Assembly (NCBI GenBank): GCA_051453625.1
Contig: JBOZIK010000001.1
Span: 47,220,636-47,281,525, forward strand
From: Welwitschia mirabilis
Taxonomy: Eukaryota; Gnetophyta; Gnetopsida; Welwitschiales
Length of the DNA: 60,890 bases
Reading direction: 5' to 3'
In this document: piece by piece, positions 33,290-44,342 of the stretch
How positions within the stretch are numbered: the first letter of the stretch is position 1
Layout: the number at the start of each line of letters is the position of its first letter
Notes under the pieces: generated by a model
The model's input: the letters and a program-made list of their open reading frames with translations, nothing else
What the model was told of the DNA's origin: nothing
Databases searched by the model: none
Program-made: the position numbers and the translations under genes

Positions 33290-33510
33290 TTGAACTGTTA
33301 TCACCTTGACATGGTGAAGGTCATTAGTTCGAGTCTGATTATCCCTAGAGACTTTCTGCTTTCTTCGTGGCTCATTAGATTTGACATGAGAGGATAGGGA
33401 TACCTGCCAATCAGTGAGCGAGTGGGATCATGTGCTTTATTAATTGTTAGAGTGAGACCACTGATACTATCATCCCAAGGCACACCAGAGCTCTTGTTAA
33501 TTATCAAGCC
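33290..33510 (+). mobile_element. Possible tRNA-derived SINE
   Basis: TTATCACCTTGACATGGTG resembles a pol III A-box region, and TTAGTTCGAGTCTGATT resembles a B box (GTTCGA core) at suitable spacing. A body without similarity to a complete tRNA follows. No target duplication was identified. It lies inside the L1-2 interval. It cannot be a working tRNA gene, as no cloverleaf closes. Confidence 0.35.
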
Positions 33511-33549
33511 ATCATATGAAAATACATATAAATAGCCTATGATCTACTA

Positions 33550-33890
33550 TTATTTTGATGGGTGGTTTTGCCAAAATAGACAATAATGAGCTACTTTTAC
33601 TGATATATGATGCAAAAAAGGGTGTTAATACTGATTCTCAAGAGGCTCAAGAAACTTTCAATCAAGCTAAAACTAACTTAAATAAGGCTGAAGGCAAAAG
33701 ATAAAAAATTGAGGCTGATTTGATCTTCAAAAAAGCTAGAACACAATTAGAAGTTTCAATCAAGCTAAGACTAACTTAAATAAGGCTGAAGAAAAAAGAC
33801 AAAAAATTGAGGATGATCTATTCGTTAAAAAAGCTAGAACATAATTAGAAGCTAACAATGTGCTATCATCTATTTCCATTTCCAATTAAT
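33550..33890 (+). pseudogene. Lys/Ala/Glu-rich coiled-coil fragment with tandem repeat
   Basis: The frame from about 33558 reads [20 protein letters not shown], then [20 protein letters not shown] and KIEADLIFKKARTQLE. A 98-bp unit (33656-33753) is repeated at 33754-33851, and since 98 is not a multiple of three, the second copy resumes in another frame ([20 protein letters not shown]). The heptad-like A/L spacing suggests a coiled coil. I do not recognise the parent protein. Confidence 0.5.
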
Positions 33891-33910
33891 TCAATTTTTT
33901 TTTAGTTGGA

Positions 33911-33978
33911 GACCTCCCCCCCTTTTTTTCTGGGGTCGGGAAGCCGGGGGCGGTTGGAAGGGACGGGGAGGGGGTAAC
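33911..33978. other. Anomalous C/G-rich tract
   Basis: A CCCCCC run is followed by TTTTTTT and then by G runs of four, three, five, three, four and five within about 60 bp, inside DNA that is otherwise strongly AT-rich. It could form a G-quadruplex, but it also looks like low-quality read sequence merged into the assembly. Confidence 0.6.
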
Positions 33979-34099
33979 TTCGTGTTTTTTTTAGAAGTAT
34001 TCAAAAACGTTTTCATGAAGTTTTGGCATAAAGACCAAGATGATTTGGATTTTTATCTTATTATAGAAAAAAATAATATTTTACCTATGTTAAATAATT

Positions 34100-34560
34100 T
34101 TTTGTAAATTTTTAATAGAAGGAAAATTGACCTATGATCTTAGCATTATCTTCCTTCACTTATTAGCATTTATTTCATTTCTCTAAGTAGACCAGTAGAG
34201 ATCAACACTCTAATTCCAGTTAAAATTTTGCCTGATCCTCTTCTTTAATTTGACCAATGAACTAAACCTGATGCATTGGATGATATACAAACTCTAAAGA
34301 GTTTATAAGATCTTATAACTTTATCATTCCTGCACTTGTCTAATTACTTCTCCCTTGTTTCTTCCATTCATATAGGATGATTGAAATCCCCCCGTACGAT
34401 ACATTTTTGGTCTTTGACCTTCTCTCATAATTATTTTCAAACTCTGCTCTTTTTTGTTGCATCTTGTGATCAATATATGTTGACTAACAACAAGTTCTAA
34501 ATTGCTATTATTTAGTATCATCTATTATTTTTAATCTTGATATAATTTCCCTTATCTTTA
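34100..34560 (-). pseudogene. L1-2 LINE: endonuclease fragment
   Basis: On -, GGDFNHPI (about 34375-34395) is the G-D-F-N block of apurinic-type L1 endonucleases, in one frame. A neighbouring frame reads MNGRNKGEVIRQVQE, matching the R-R-G-G/S...-x-Q region after it. It lies in the right order and strand to be the 5' part of the L1 split by Gypsy-1, with the SINE-like and coiled-coil insertions between. Confidence 0.62.
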
Positions 34561-34917
34561 AACAATATTAGAGGATCACCTTCCTTGCCACAGTTAGGCA
34601 TCCATTCTGTGTTTCATCTCTTAATTAGGGTGTTTAGCTTATTTATTTTTAGAATTTTTATTTGTTGTAAACAAATTATTTCTACTTTATGCATATTAAT
34701 AAAGTCCTCTAAGTCTTACATCTTTAAGGCACCTTTCATACCTTAAATGTTCTAGCTTAGGATATTCATTTATAGTTCTTTTTAGGGACTTTATTTGACA
34801 TGTCTATTAGAGTCCTCTGAGGCCCATTTGCAATATTCTCATTAGCTTTTTTTATTGTTCTAATCCTAGTACTAGTTATTCTAATTTTTTAAGGGCTATA
34901 GTTTCTTTCATGTTCTA
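34560..34917. other. No gene recognised
   Basis: T-rich sequence, possibly the 5' part of L1-2. No motif supports a call. Confidence 0.3.
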
Positions 34918-36175
34918 TGTTACAATGTGTATTTATGTAATCATTACATTCTTAAGAAAATCCTAGTAATCATAAATATTTGTATAAACACACACACTAA
35001 TATAAACAAGAGTTAATCCAAATGTCATAATCCATCAAAGGTACTAGACGAGAAGATCAAAAGTTAATTTAAGTGAAGTATTTTTGCATTTACAAAAATA
35101 AAAATAAATAATGATGAAAGAAAACAATATAAGATAAACACACTAATGTAATGAAATGCAAATGAAAACTATCCTAAATGAAATATCTATTTGACTACTA
35201 AATCTTCCTCCCATAAAGCTTAACCCTGTATAACCTAGATCAATTAAAGAAATTGTCATTAACCCTTAACAACTTAAGCTCTCAAGTATGTCAAACAGAA
35301 TATAGAAAACATGTAAGTATTATGCTATGAAATGTAAAATTAAATGCAATGCAAAATCTAAACTAATAATTTCAACCTTAATAAAGGTTGGCCTTGATAA
35401 TTAATATTAACTATGAAGCTGTCACTAAATCGTAACCACCATAAACTATAAGGGAGATGCATATGATAAAATAAAAATAAAGTTTTCATTTAACATCGAA
35501 CCAACATCCTGTTATAAAACAGTAGCACCTCAATGGAGGATACATAGCCCAACATCAAGGAAGACTTCTCTCTACAACAATGGATGAACCTCCTACCATT
35601 CAATCTTTTATCATGAGATTTTATATGCTAAAGAAAATGAAACTTAAAGCGAGGAAAAAGGAGGTATTTATTACAATGAATACTCTTAAAAATAGCAAAT
35701 ATAACTAATAGATGAAACCTAGCAGTGCGAGAGAATGGTGCATTTTGATACATTGCTAAAGTTAAATGGAGTTTGATGCATTGGCTATAATTAGGTATAA
35801 TCTTGTCTATAATCTGGATAATGCAAGGGATGATGCCACATTAGCAATAATCTCAACTTCTAACTTAATCCAGTCAGTATTCTTGTTAGCTTTCAACATG
35901 CTATCATCTAGTCTATCATCTAGATAATGGAGGGGACAATGGACTCTTAAGCTCTTCATCCAAGTGAAATTGGCTTTGTAGATCATTAATTCTTGCTCAT
36001 AATACTAAGTATTAGAAATTATCCAAAAATGCCTCCAAATGTACTAGTAATTGTGTGTTCTTATGAATATCTCCTTGACTCTCAATAATCATTGATTTTT
36101 ACTTAAACCTATCTAAATGTCCTATAAAACTACTCAAAATACCCCATTAATAAAATATAATTTGGCATTGCAACA
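34918..36175 (-). repeat. Gypsy-2 3' LTR (on -)
   Basis: It aligns with 43079-44342 throughout, for example ATGGAGGATACATAGCCCAA at about 35536 and 43707. A TATA-like box on - (TAATAAATAC, about 35667) sits at the same place as in the other copy. Confidence 0.83.
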
Positions 36176-39100
36176 TAGCCTTCCACTTAGCTTTATCAGT
36201 CCCTAACAAAGTAGGTGAACAACTACAATTGCAAGCTAAATTAACTAAGAAAAACCTTAACTAGGAAACTATTATATCAATTTAGAAAAATCTCATAATG
36301 TGAGATAAAATGTCAAGATATAATAAATTAAACATATTTCCTCGATGGAATGTGCAAATAGACTATCATCTAGTGAGTCATCTAAACAATGGTAGGGACA
36401 ATAACGACAACAGGATTCAAAAATGGAACTTGAGAAATCAATTTCCTGTGAATACTTTCATCAAAAAATAGTATCAAAGTTTATAAAGGCTGTGTTAGTC
36501 CCCCACTTAAAAAATTTAGCACATCAAAAAATATAAATCAAATGCCATATTAAAAAGTCATCAAAAGATAAACCATAATAACTAAGATATATGATGTGTG
36601 TACTTAATAAAGAAAGAATGATAACTTAGTAGTGCTATATATTAATCTTTGAGTTTTTAAATACAATTTACAAAAAGGATGAATATGTAATTAATAATTT
36701 AAAACATCACTCCCTTTGTGGTGTTATGGTAAATTCTACGTGAGAGCTCATAGATGGAAGTGGAAAAAAAGAACATGCTTACTCATCTAGAAAGTGCATA
36801 CTGAGAGGCTGCTAAGATGGTAGATGTAGAGGCCTACTAAACAATACCCATAAAGCATATCATAGAAATAATATGAAATCATAATAAAACTAGTACATCA
36901 CATGAAAGATCAAAAATTATCCTCATAAATAGAATTTTACTTAAAAAAAATTCAAAAATATGTTCTGCTCTTCCCCACATGTGATTCAGTACATCCCATA
37001 TTGCATTAAAGGAAGAAGGAAATGAAAAGAACATATTATAAGTGTCATCGACCTATGTCATTTGGATAACTAGGAGGATGATAGGATTTTTAAAGAGATT
37101 AGAAAAATTGAAACTAGAGTAAAGTAAGTTGGTTGATGATAGCAATAGTGAGGCCTCAGAAAGTCACGATGAAGCCCAAAAGATGGGAAAAAACTGAGAG
37201 TCATCATGAAGTATGGAAAATGAGGATAACTCGAGGAAAAGAAGGAATGTCATGATAAGGTAATGCAAATGCACTAAGTAGGAAGAATCATTTATTTAAA
37301 AAAAAAGCAGTTTTTCCTAAACTCAAAATGGTTTAAACATATCAAGTAGATGTGTTGAAACTTAAAAAGTCACTAAATATTAGATGGGAAAAATTATCAT
37401 CATGAAATAGAGAAACATCATCTAGAAGAATGATAAAATAAAAACAACACCTAAAAATAAATATTAAGAAAAGCTACTAAATTATGAAATCCTAAGTATT
37501 TGTGATGAAAAAATATGAAAATAACTTTAAAATACCAAATAAAACACATAAGAAAAGCAAAATGAAAATGGACAACTAAGAACATGAAGAAGGTTGTATA
37601 CCTATCCTAAATTATAACCTAATGAAACACCTTGAAATAAATCATAAAATCAGTTAATTAGTGATGCATGACATAATGTAAAAAGCTCCATAAACTACCA
37701 TTCAAATAGGTAGTGATTATGACAATAGCAAGTATATTGAATGTTTTTAATCAATGAATGATAAGATCAAAAGCTGTTAAAGAATGAACTCACCTACTCA
37801 TACCCTAAGATACCCTTGAATCCTCAAAAGTAAAATGATCATGTGGGAGTACTAGATGTACTAAGAGTCCAAGAGATAAGTAATGGATCTGATAACACTA
37901 AGAATACCATTGATTTCATGGCCTCAAGGTATTTATTATTCATTCATAATGAGGGGAGTACAACCATAATCAGAGGAGTAATAACCCATGAAGCATGACC
38001 AACTAACCCCCCAACAAAGTTCCCACAACTATCAAAACTAGCAAAGGTCTCTCTCAAGAAAAATTTTACCCTAGTGCAGTAGAACGTCATCATGACTGTG
38101 GATTTAGCACAAAAATAAAGATCATGGTCATTACTCTTCTTTTCTACTTTTTTCCCTTAAAATATAAATAAATAAATCTCACATGACCACATACTCTCAA
38201 AGATGAAGGTGAATAAATGAGATGAAAAACAATTAAGAACACCCTGAAATAATTAAAAACTCACACTATTAAGAGAGAACATAAAAAACCAAGGCACCTT
38301 CCTTCAGAATGAAGTTCATAGTTATGTGAATGTCTTAAGATTAGGTGAATCCAATCTTACCACTTTGAAGTGCCCAAGTATAAGATTACTAGTTATGGTA
38401 ACTTCATGAATTAAAACATAAGGCAAGTTAAAGATGTTTAAGTAATAGAATGGTGTTCACCAAAAGAATTGACTAAGGAAGAATTTAGAAAATAGTAAGA
38501 GGAAAGTCCTTCTAAGACAGGTGCTTCTATCATGTTCAAGGTTTCATGACTCATGGATTTTTAACCTTTGTTCATTAACTTTTTGAATTTCCCTAGTATT
38601 CAAAATTAGAAATCTTAACTGATCCATTAGAATGTATTTTCTCTAAAAAACAAGAACTTGACCATTGAAAGGTTCACTTGTTATGTAAAAGAAAAATAAA
38701 AATCAAGGGTAGAAACATATCAATATAAAATCAAAATGAAATATCAAATCCAGCTAAAAGTATCAAAAAAATAAGTTTTATTTAAATTTAACACTTTATT
38801 TAAAAAAGAAAAAATGTTTATTTTTCTAAGGCTGTGATACTAAGGTATTGTACTTTCTCGGAAAAATAAGGAACAAACCAAATAGAAGACAATTGATAAA
38901 ACATACAATGTATACAATCATTTTTGAGTAAAATAAATTGGAGGTAAAGATAGTAAAAGGATAAAACTTAGATAGCATAAATTTTAGAATCTAAATAAAA
39001 GATGAAGAAGTGCTAAATTTCAGTGAAAAATTAATATCTTCTTAAATAATGTAAATCATAATTATCATTACATAAAGCACGTAAGGAACTACTCAAAGAA

Positions 39101-39684
39101 AAGATCTAAGGAATTTTTGAAGGCTCTTTAGAATGTTTACTGAAATTAAGAAGCTTTTTAACATTCAACTCAAGATATGGAGTTTTATCAAGGAGGTAAA
39201 TCTTTTTTGAATTAACATGATCAAATGGAATTTTGACTTTGCAAGATTTATTACCAATATAAGAGATAAAAAATTCATATAAGTCATGGAAAAACAATCT
39301 TTTATCAAACTCATGATGTAAATAATTTGAAACATAGATTGCATTTAAAAATTAATATTGATAATGGAAAAATATTAATGGAACTATTAGGTATCCAAGG
39401 ATTTTGAGGAAATGTCTTAGAATGATTGATTGAGGTAGGTTAAACATACTTAAGGAGCTCCCTAAGGTTTTATTTTAAGCATGAATTAGAATCAAGAAGA
39501 TAAAGTTTAATCCAATTTAGAATTTCAAGATATCCCAAGTTAAACCTTTGGAAAGAGTAGTTATTAAATGTACAAGGTAAAAAGAACTATGTAAAAGAGG
39601 AAAGGATATTACTTCAAGTATCACATGGAGTTTAAGAGGAAAAAATTAAGCGATTTTAAGAATAGAATTCTAAAACTTATGTGT
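36176..39684 (-). other. Gypsy-2 interior, non-coding
   Basis: About 3.5 kb of very A-rich sequence without recognisable domains. This is where pol would lie in an autonomous element. Short open frames such as 39106-39297 show no family signature. Confidence 0.5.
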
Positions 39685-40533
39685 CTAATTAAAATCATGG
39701 AAGACGATGTGAATTTGAGAATTATATGAATGTTCGAATGGAGAAATGTTACCATTGTGATGGTTACAAGGTAATGTGAAAGTAGCAATAGGATGAGGGA
39801 TGTTAGTTGGAGTTTTACATGAAAGAAAAGTAAAAAAGAATGGAGAAACATGTGTAAACTCTTTATGTTGGGTTGTTTCATTAGAAGGTATAAGTCTATT
39901 CTCCATTAAGTTTGGTTGAATTTCTATAGGTTCTTCTTTATTTCTCTCTTCCTCATTGTTGTCCTCATAATTAGTTTGTTGAATGCTTTGTTCATTTTCT
40001 TTGACATTATCTTTAACTATATCTTCCTCTTCTTCATTATACTCATTACTTTTTTGTTAAATATTATTGTCATTCTCTAAGTTATTGGATTCATCAAAAA
40101 TATCATAATGAGAAATGTATTCCTCACCTTCTTTCTTATCCTTATTTTCTATATCACATTATTGCATGTCATTATTCTCCAAATTATTATATTCATTAAA
40201 AAGGTCATAAAGATAAATGTGATTATTATCTTCTTCATGGGTTGAAAAATTTTCATATTCTTTATGAAATGATTATTATTTTTCATCTAGATTTTCTAAT
40301 AGTAAATGGATGCTAGAGATATAATCTAGTATCTTAATGTCATCTTATAATGAATAATCATGCTCATCCTCATTGTTAAATAGTTGAGTTAAATCATTAT
40401 TTTCTTCTTTTTGTCCATTCCTTAATAAGTGGGATGTTGTAAGTTGATCCATAATTTTATTTTCTCTTTTAAAGCAAGAATTGTTGCTGTTTATTCCTAA
40501 CTTCTCTTCATTCTTCTCAAGGTAGGGTGTAGT
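39685..40533 (-). pseudogene. Gag-like acidic ORF of Gypsy-2, downstream part
   Basis: On -, one frame runs from the solo-LTR insertion at 40533 down to 39685, about 280 codons with five TAA stops and no frameshift seen. It begins TTPYLEKNEEKLGINSNNS, passes MDQLTTSHLLRNGQKEENND, continues rich in Glu, Asn and Asp (EEDNNHIYLYDLFNEYNNLE), and ends in a neutral part (CKTPTNIPHPIATF). No zinc knuckle or enzyme motif is present. The acidic section corresponds to that of Gypsy-1. Confidence 0.65.
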
Positions 40534-40538
40534 AGGAT

Positions 40539-41617
40539 TGTTGTACTACCAATTTACGGTTATTTGATGGGTTTTGTGAGTTGTTTTGCAGGACTTTTAT
40601 ACAGGTTTAAGTGAAATTCTGAGGATTTTGGAGGTACAAGAGGAAATCTTGGAAAAGTGCAGATATTATCAAAATTTAATGCATTTAAGGTATTTTCTAA
40701 GGAACAGAGCTTTTTATGACAAAATTGCTAAGTTTCTCTGCAAGAAAGACATTAAAGAAGATCATTGTCCCCTTTGTCATACACACGATAGGCAGGACAA
40801 TGAATGATGACATGGCCTACTGAGTCATCACTTTTGGAGATATTTTATAATGTTTTGTCATCCTCCAGGTCATCTCGACGATAACCCAAACGACACTGAC
40901 ACGTAACTGTCACTAATAGGTTCTCTTAGCCATTTCGTCCGTTTTTGAGTGCTTAATGAGCACGCGTAACTACACCTTCTGTCTATCCATTTTTGTTTGT
41001 ATTTCCTATAAATAAGACCCTCCTTCTACTTTCCTTTCCCTCTTCGATGCACCAGAGATTTTCGTGATAGGAGAGCGAAGGGCAGGAGATCCGTCTTTGT
41101 GAGTTGCAGAAAGATGAGCACTTGGTAGAGGGCTGAATATCTTCTATTAAGACCTGATAGTTTTGTAATATAGATTATTGTTATCACTTTAATATAAATC
41201 TTGATTTTATTTTATGTTTATATTTGTTTGCATTGTAGATCTTATTGTGACCCTTATAGTCTAATGTTGCCTAGGATCTCGTGATAATTTCTTAGATGAT
41301 ATAGATTATCAAGGGCAGCTCTTATTAGAACTAAAAAGCAAGTAGGGTTAAGGTCATTTGTATTGCATGTTAGATTAGATTACATCTTGCACTTTACATG
41401 GTAGTTTATTTATTTGCATTGTTTTTCATTATTTATGGTTTCCAAGATTTAATTGTAAAAGTAACCTGAGTCTCTTTATGGATAGACTTCAATGAGATAT
41501 GACATTTTGGGTTACTCCCATTATTCTAGTATGTTGTATTATGTATAATATCTATTTTAATTATTAATGATAAAATTTTTTTGAATGTAAAATCATGCAT
41601 AAATACACACCACAACA
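40539..41617 (+). mobile_element. Solo LTR with perfect AGGAT duplication
   Basis: The 1079-bp insert begins TGTTGTACTACC and ends CACACCACAACA. AGGAT at 40534-40538 and 41618-41622 flanks it exactly. CTATAAATA at 41006-41014 is a good TATA box, so it reads +. It retains more CG dinucleotides than its surroundings (40875-40980), so it is younger. It splits the Gypsy-2 gag-like ORF. A 73-codon open frame at 40586-40807 containing DHCPLCHTHD lies within it and has no recognised family. A solo LTR arises by recombination between the two LTRs of a full element. Confidence 0.88.
41006..41014 (+). promoter_or_regulatory. TATA box of the solo LTR
   Basis: CTATAAATA is followed by AGACCCTCCTTC, a typical plant LTR core promoter. 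Confidence 0.6.
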
Positions 41618-41622
41618 AGGAT

Positions 41623-42110
41623 AGATTTGAAAATGTTGTGTTGTAAAATAACCTTGAGATAACTGACGTTATAGTATAGTTTGTTAAAGATCCTAATCAG
41701 ATTTTCTATGTTCTTGTTTTGATTTTCTAAATTTTTGTTACTCTCTTCTCACCTTTTATTTATTTCATTAATAATTTCTTTAGCATAATAATTTCTTTTT
41801 TCATATTACTTCATGGGATGTGGATCTTTTTCTTCATAGTGATTCATGAAAGATGGATGGAATTTACTAAAATGATTATAGAATGTTTTATTAAATGAGG
41901 TGGAATCCATAAAATGTTGAAAATATTTGTTATCATTTTTACATGAAGCCTAAAAAAGTTTGGAGGTGGTGGGGCAGGAGGGGGGGGGGGGGGGTAAATA
42001 AGAAGGGTAAAAAAAGAAAGGAGTCCAATTTCTAATCTCAACATCATTTGGTATTGCTCACATTCTTTCTTCAAGTATTTCTTGAAGTGTTCTTTTATCA
42101 TTTTCCTTAG
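41623..42110 (-). pseudogene. Gag-like ORF of Gypsy-2, upstream part
   Basis: On -, the frame reads MIKEHFKKYLKKECEQYQMM and, in a parallel frame, a Pro run from the G15 tract. Next come HYEEKDPHPMKYYEKRNYYA and KNLENQNKNIENLIRIFNKL, a coiled-coil-like stretch. It precedes the solo LTR and continues beyond it as the acidic part. The order Pro-rich, coiled coil, acidic is the same as in Gypsy-1. Confidence 0.52.
41980..41994. repeat. G15 homopolymer
   Basis: Fifteen consecutive G follow GGTGGTGGGGCAGGA. On - they encode the proline run in the Gypsy-2 gag-like ORF. The length may be a sequencing artefact. Confidence 0.8.
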
Positions 42111-43054
42111 AACTTCTCACATTTCTTTTCTTTTCAACTAATATTTATCCAATGATCCTTTCATCACTATTCTTAGAAGTAGATGAGGAGTATGTATAAA
42201 AATAATTCTTACTTATAAGTTCTACATCATTACTAAGAGGTAAGTCAAAAAGGCTTTTGAAGTTCTTCTTTTCTTTTAGTAATTAACTCTCCAACTATAA
42301 TGTTCACATTTGAATTATATGTTCCTATCATAATTGGTGTACTAGATAGTGATACTTGTTAAGTTTTGACATTGATGAAAAAGGGATAAAATAATTTGAT
42401 TCTATTCTACTATTTTTACAACTTCTTTTGGAAAATTCGTTTCTGAAATAGAAAATATTTTCTTCAATTTTTGGAATTTATGTACCTGGGGTGTGCATAC
42501 CTAGATTTATTTATAGTCAAATAAGCCTTCTTTACTATTTTTCATGATCAAGCTTCATTTCCTTTAATATTTTAGCTTTCACTATAATTTACCATGTTCC
42601 TATATGCTGAAAAAAATTCCTACATAACTATTATCTCAGTTGTCATCTGGACCATATCCTAGATAACCACTATATAGAAATAAAAAAAATAGAAAGAAAA
42701 AAGAAAGATAAAACTAACAATTTGGCAGCTAAGTCATCTAGATGATAGACAGGACAATGACAATTTATTGCATCATAGAAAATAAAAACAAAACTGTGAA
42801 AAAAAAAAAGAAACCAATCCCAATTCATCATCTATCTTATCGTTTGAATGACATAGAAGATAATAAAGCGTTATTATGCTATGAAAAACAAAAAAACATG
42901 GCATGAAAAAAGTATAGAATGAAAGTCTACGGAAAATGTGAAATGAAAACTTATGGAATGTATAGTAAAAATACAATGCTATCATAAATAGATAACTTGA
43001 ATCAAAATCCAAACTAGTTATCTGGGTAAAAACAATCCTTCAACTCCTTGCTGC

Positions 43055-43078
43055 CTTCCCCGACAATGATGTCAAAAA
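43055..43078 (-). other. Gypsy-2 primer-binding site
   Basis: On -, immediately after the LTR end (ACAACA), TTTTTGACATCATTGTCGGG aligns with the Gypsy primer region TTTTTGGCGCCGTTGTCGGG, with changes at the former GGCGCCG. Confidence 0.7.
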
Positions 43079-44342
43079 TGTTGTAATGTGTATTTATGCA
43101 ATCATTATGTCCTTTAATAAAATCCTATAAATCATAAATATTTGTACAAATACACACACTAGCATAGATGAGAGCTAATCCAAATGTTATACTCTATCGA
43201 AGGCATTATATGAGAAGACATAGAAGTTATTTTAAATAAAGTACTTTTATATTTTTTCATTAATAAAAATAAAAGAAAATAATGATGTCAAAAAACAATA
43301 CAAAATAAACACACTAATGTAATGAAATGCAAATGAAAACTATCCTAAATGAAATATCTATTCAACTACTAAATCTTCCTATCATAAATATTAGCCTTCT
43401 ATAACCTAGATCAATTAGGGAAACTATCACTAAGCCTAACTAACCTATGCTATTAGGTATGTCGAACAAAATATAAAAAACATGTAGGTATTATTCTATT
43501 AAATTAAAAGTAAAATGTAATGCAAAATCTAAACTAATAATTTCAACTTTAACAAAGGTTTCCCTTGATGATTTGTATCAATTATGAAGCTATTACCGAA
43601 TCATAAACAACATAAACCATAAGGGAAATGCACATGATAAAACTAAAATAAACTTTTTATTAATGTTGAGACAACATTCTATTACAAAGTAGCAGCATCT
43701 TAATGGAGGATACATAGCCCAACATCAGGGAAGACTTCTCTCTACAATCATGGAGGGACCTCCTACTCTTTGATTTCATGTCATGAGATTTTTAGATGCC
43801 AAAAATCAGAGCAAAGGTAAAAGAAGTATTTATTACAATGAAAACTCTAAAAATAGTAAATGGAACAACCAAAAGAAACTATAGTGGCACCAGAGGAGGG
43901 CATGTTTTGAGACCTTGCTAAAGTTAGGTGAAGTTTGATGCATTGGCTATAATTAGGTGTCATCTTTTCTATCATCCAGATGACACAAGGGATGATGCCA
44001 CATTAGTAATAATCCAACACTAACTTCTAGCTCAGTCTAGTTAGCATTCTTATCAGCTTTTAGCATGCTTTCATGTAGCTTATTTTCCACATGGTGGAGG
44101 GAATGATGGACTCTTAAGCTCTTCATCCAAGTGAAATCGGCTTCATAGATTATTAACTCCTCCTAAGAATGCTAAGGATCAGAATTTATTCAAAAATGCC
44201 TCTAAATGTGCTAGTAATTGTGTGTTTTCAAATTTATCTCTTTTACTCTCAATAATCATCGATTTTCACTTAAGCCTATCTAAATGTTCTACAAAAGTGC
44301 TCAAAATACCCCATCTAAAATGTATAATTTAGCATCACAACA
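43079..44342 (-). repeat. Gypsy-2 5' LTR (on -)
   Basis: It is 1264 bp and collinear with the other LTR. A third member of the same family starts at about 60162. Confidence 0.83.

Larger units (their letters stand above)
34918..44342 (-). mobile_element. Complete non-autonomous Gypsy-type element (Gypsy-2)
   Basis: The LTRs are 34918-36175 (3' on -) and 43079-44342 (5' on -), about 1.26 kb each, both beginning TGTT..AATGTGTATTTATG on + and ending CAACA. On -, the primer-binding region next to the 5' LTR reads ATTGTCGGGGAAGGCAGC after TTTTTGACATC, a decayed TTTTTGGCGCCGTTGTCGGGGA. The purine tract AGTGGAAGGCTA lies before the 3' LTR. Flanks TTCTA and CTCTC match only 3 of 5. The interior holds a broken gag-like acidic ORF and no pol. 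A solo LTR (40539-41617) is nested inside. Confidence 0.85.

Noticed and set aside
33290-33370. Working tRNA gene.
   Set aside because: A and B boxes are suggested, but no acceptor stem or anticodon arm closes. A SINE is more likely.
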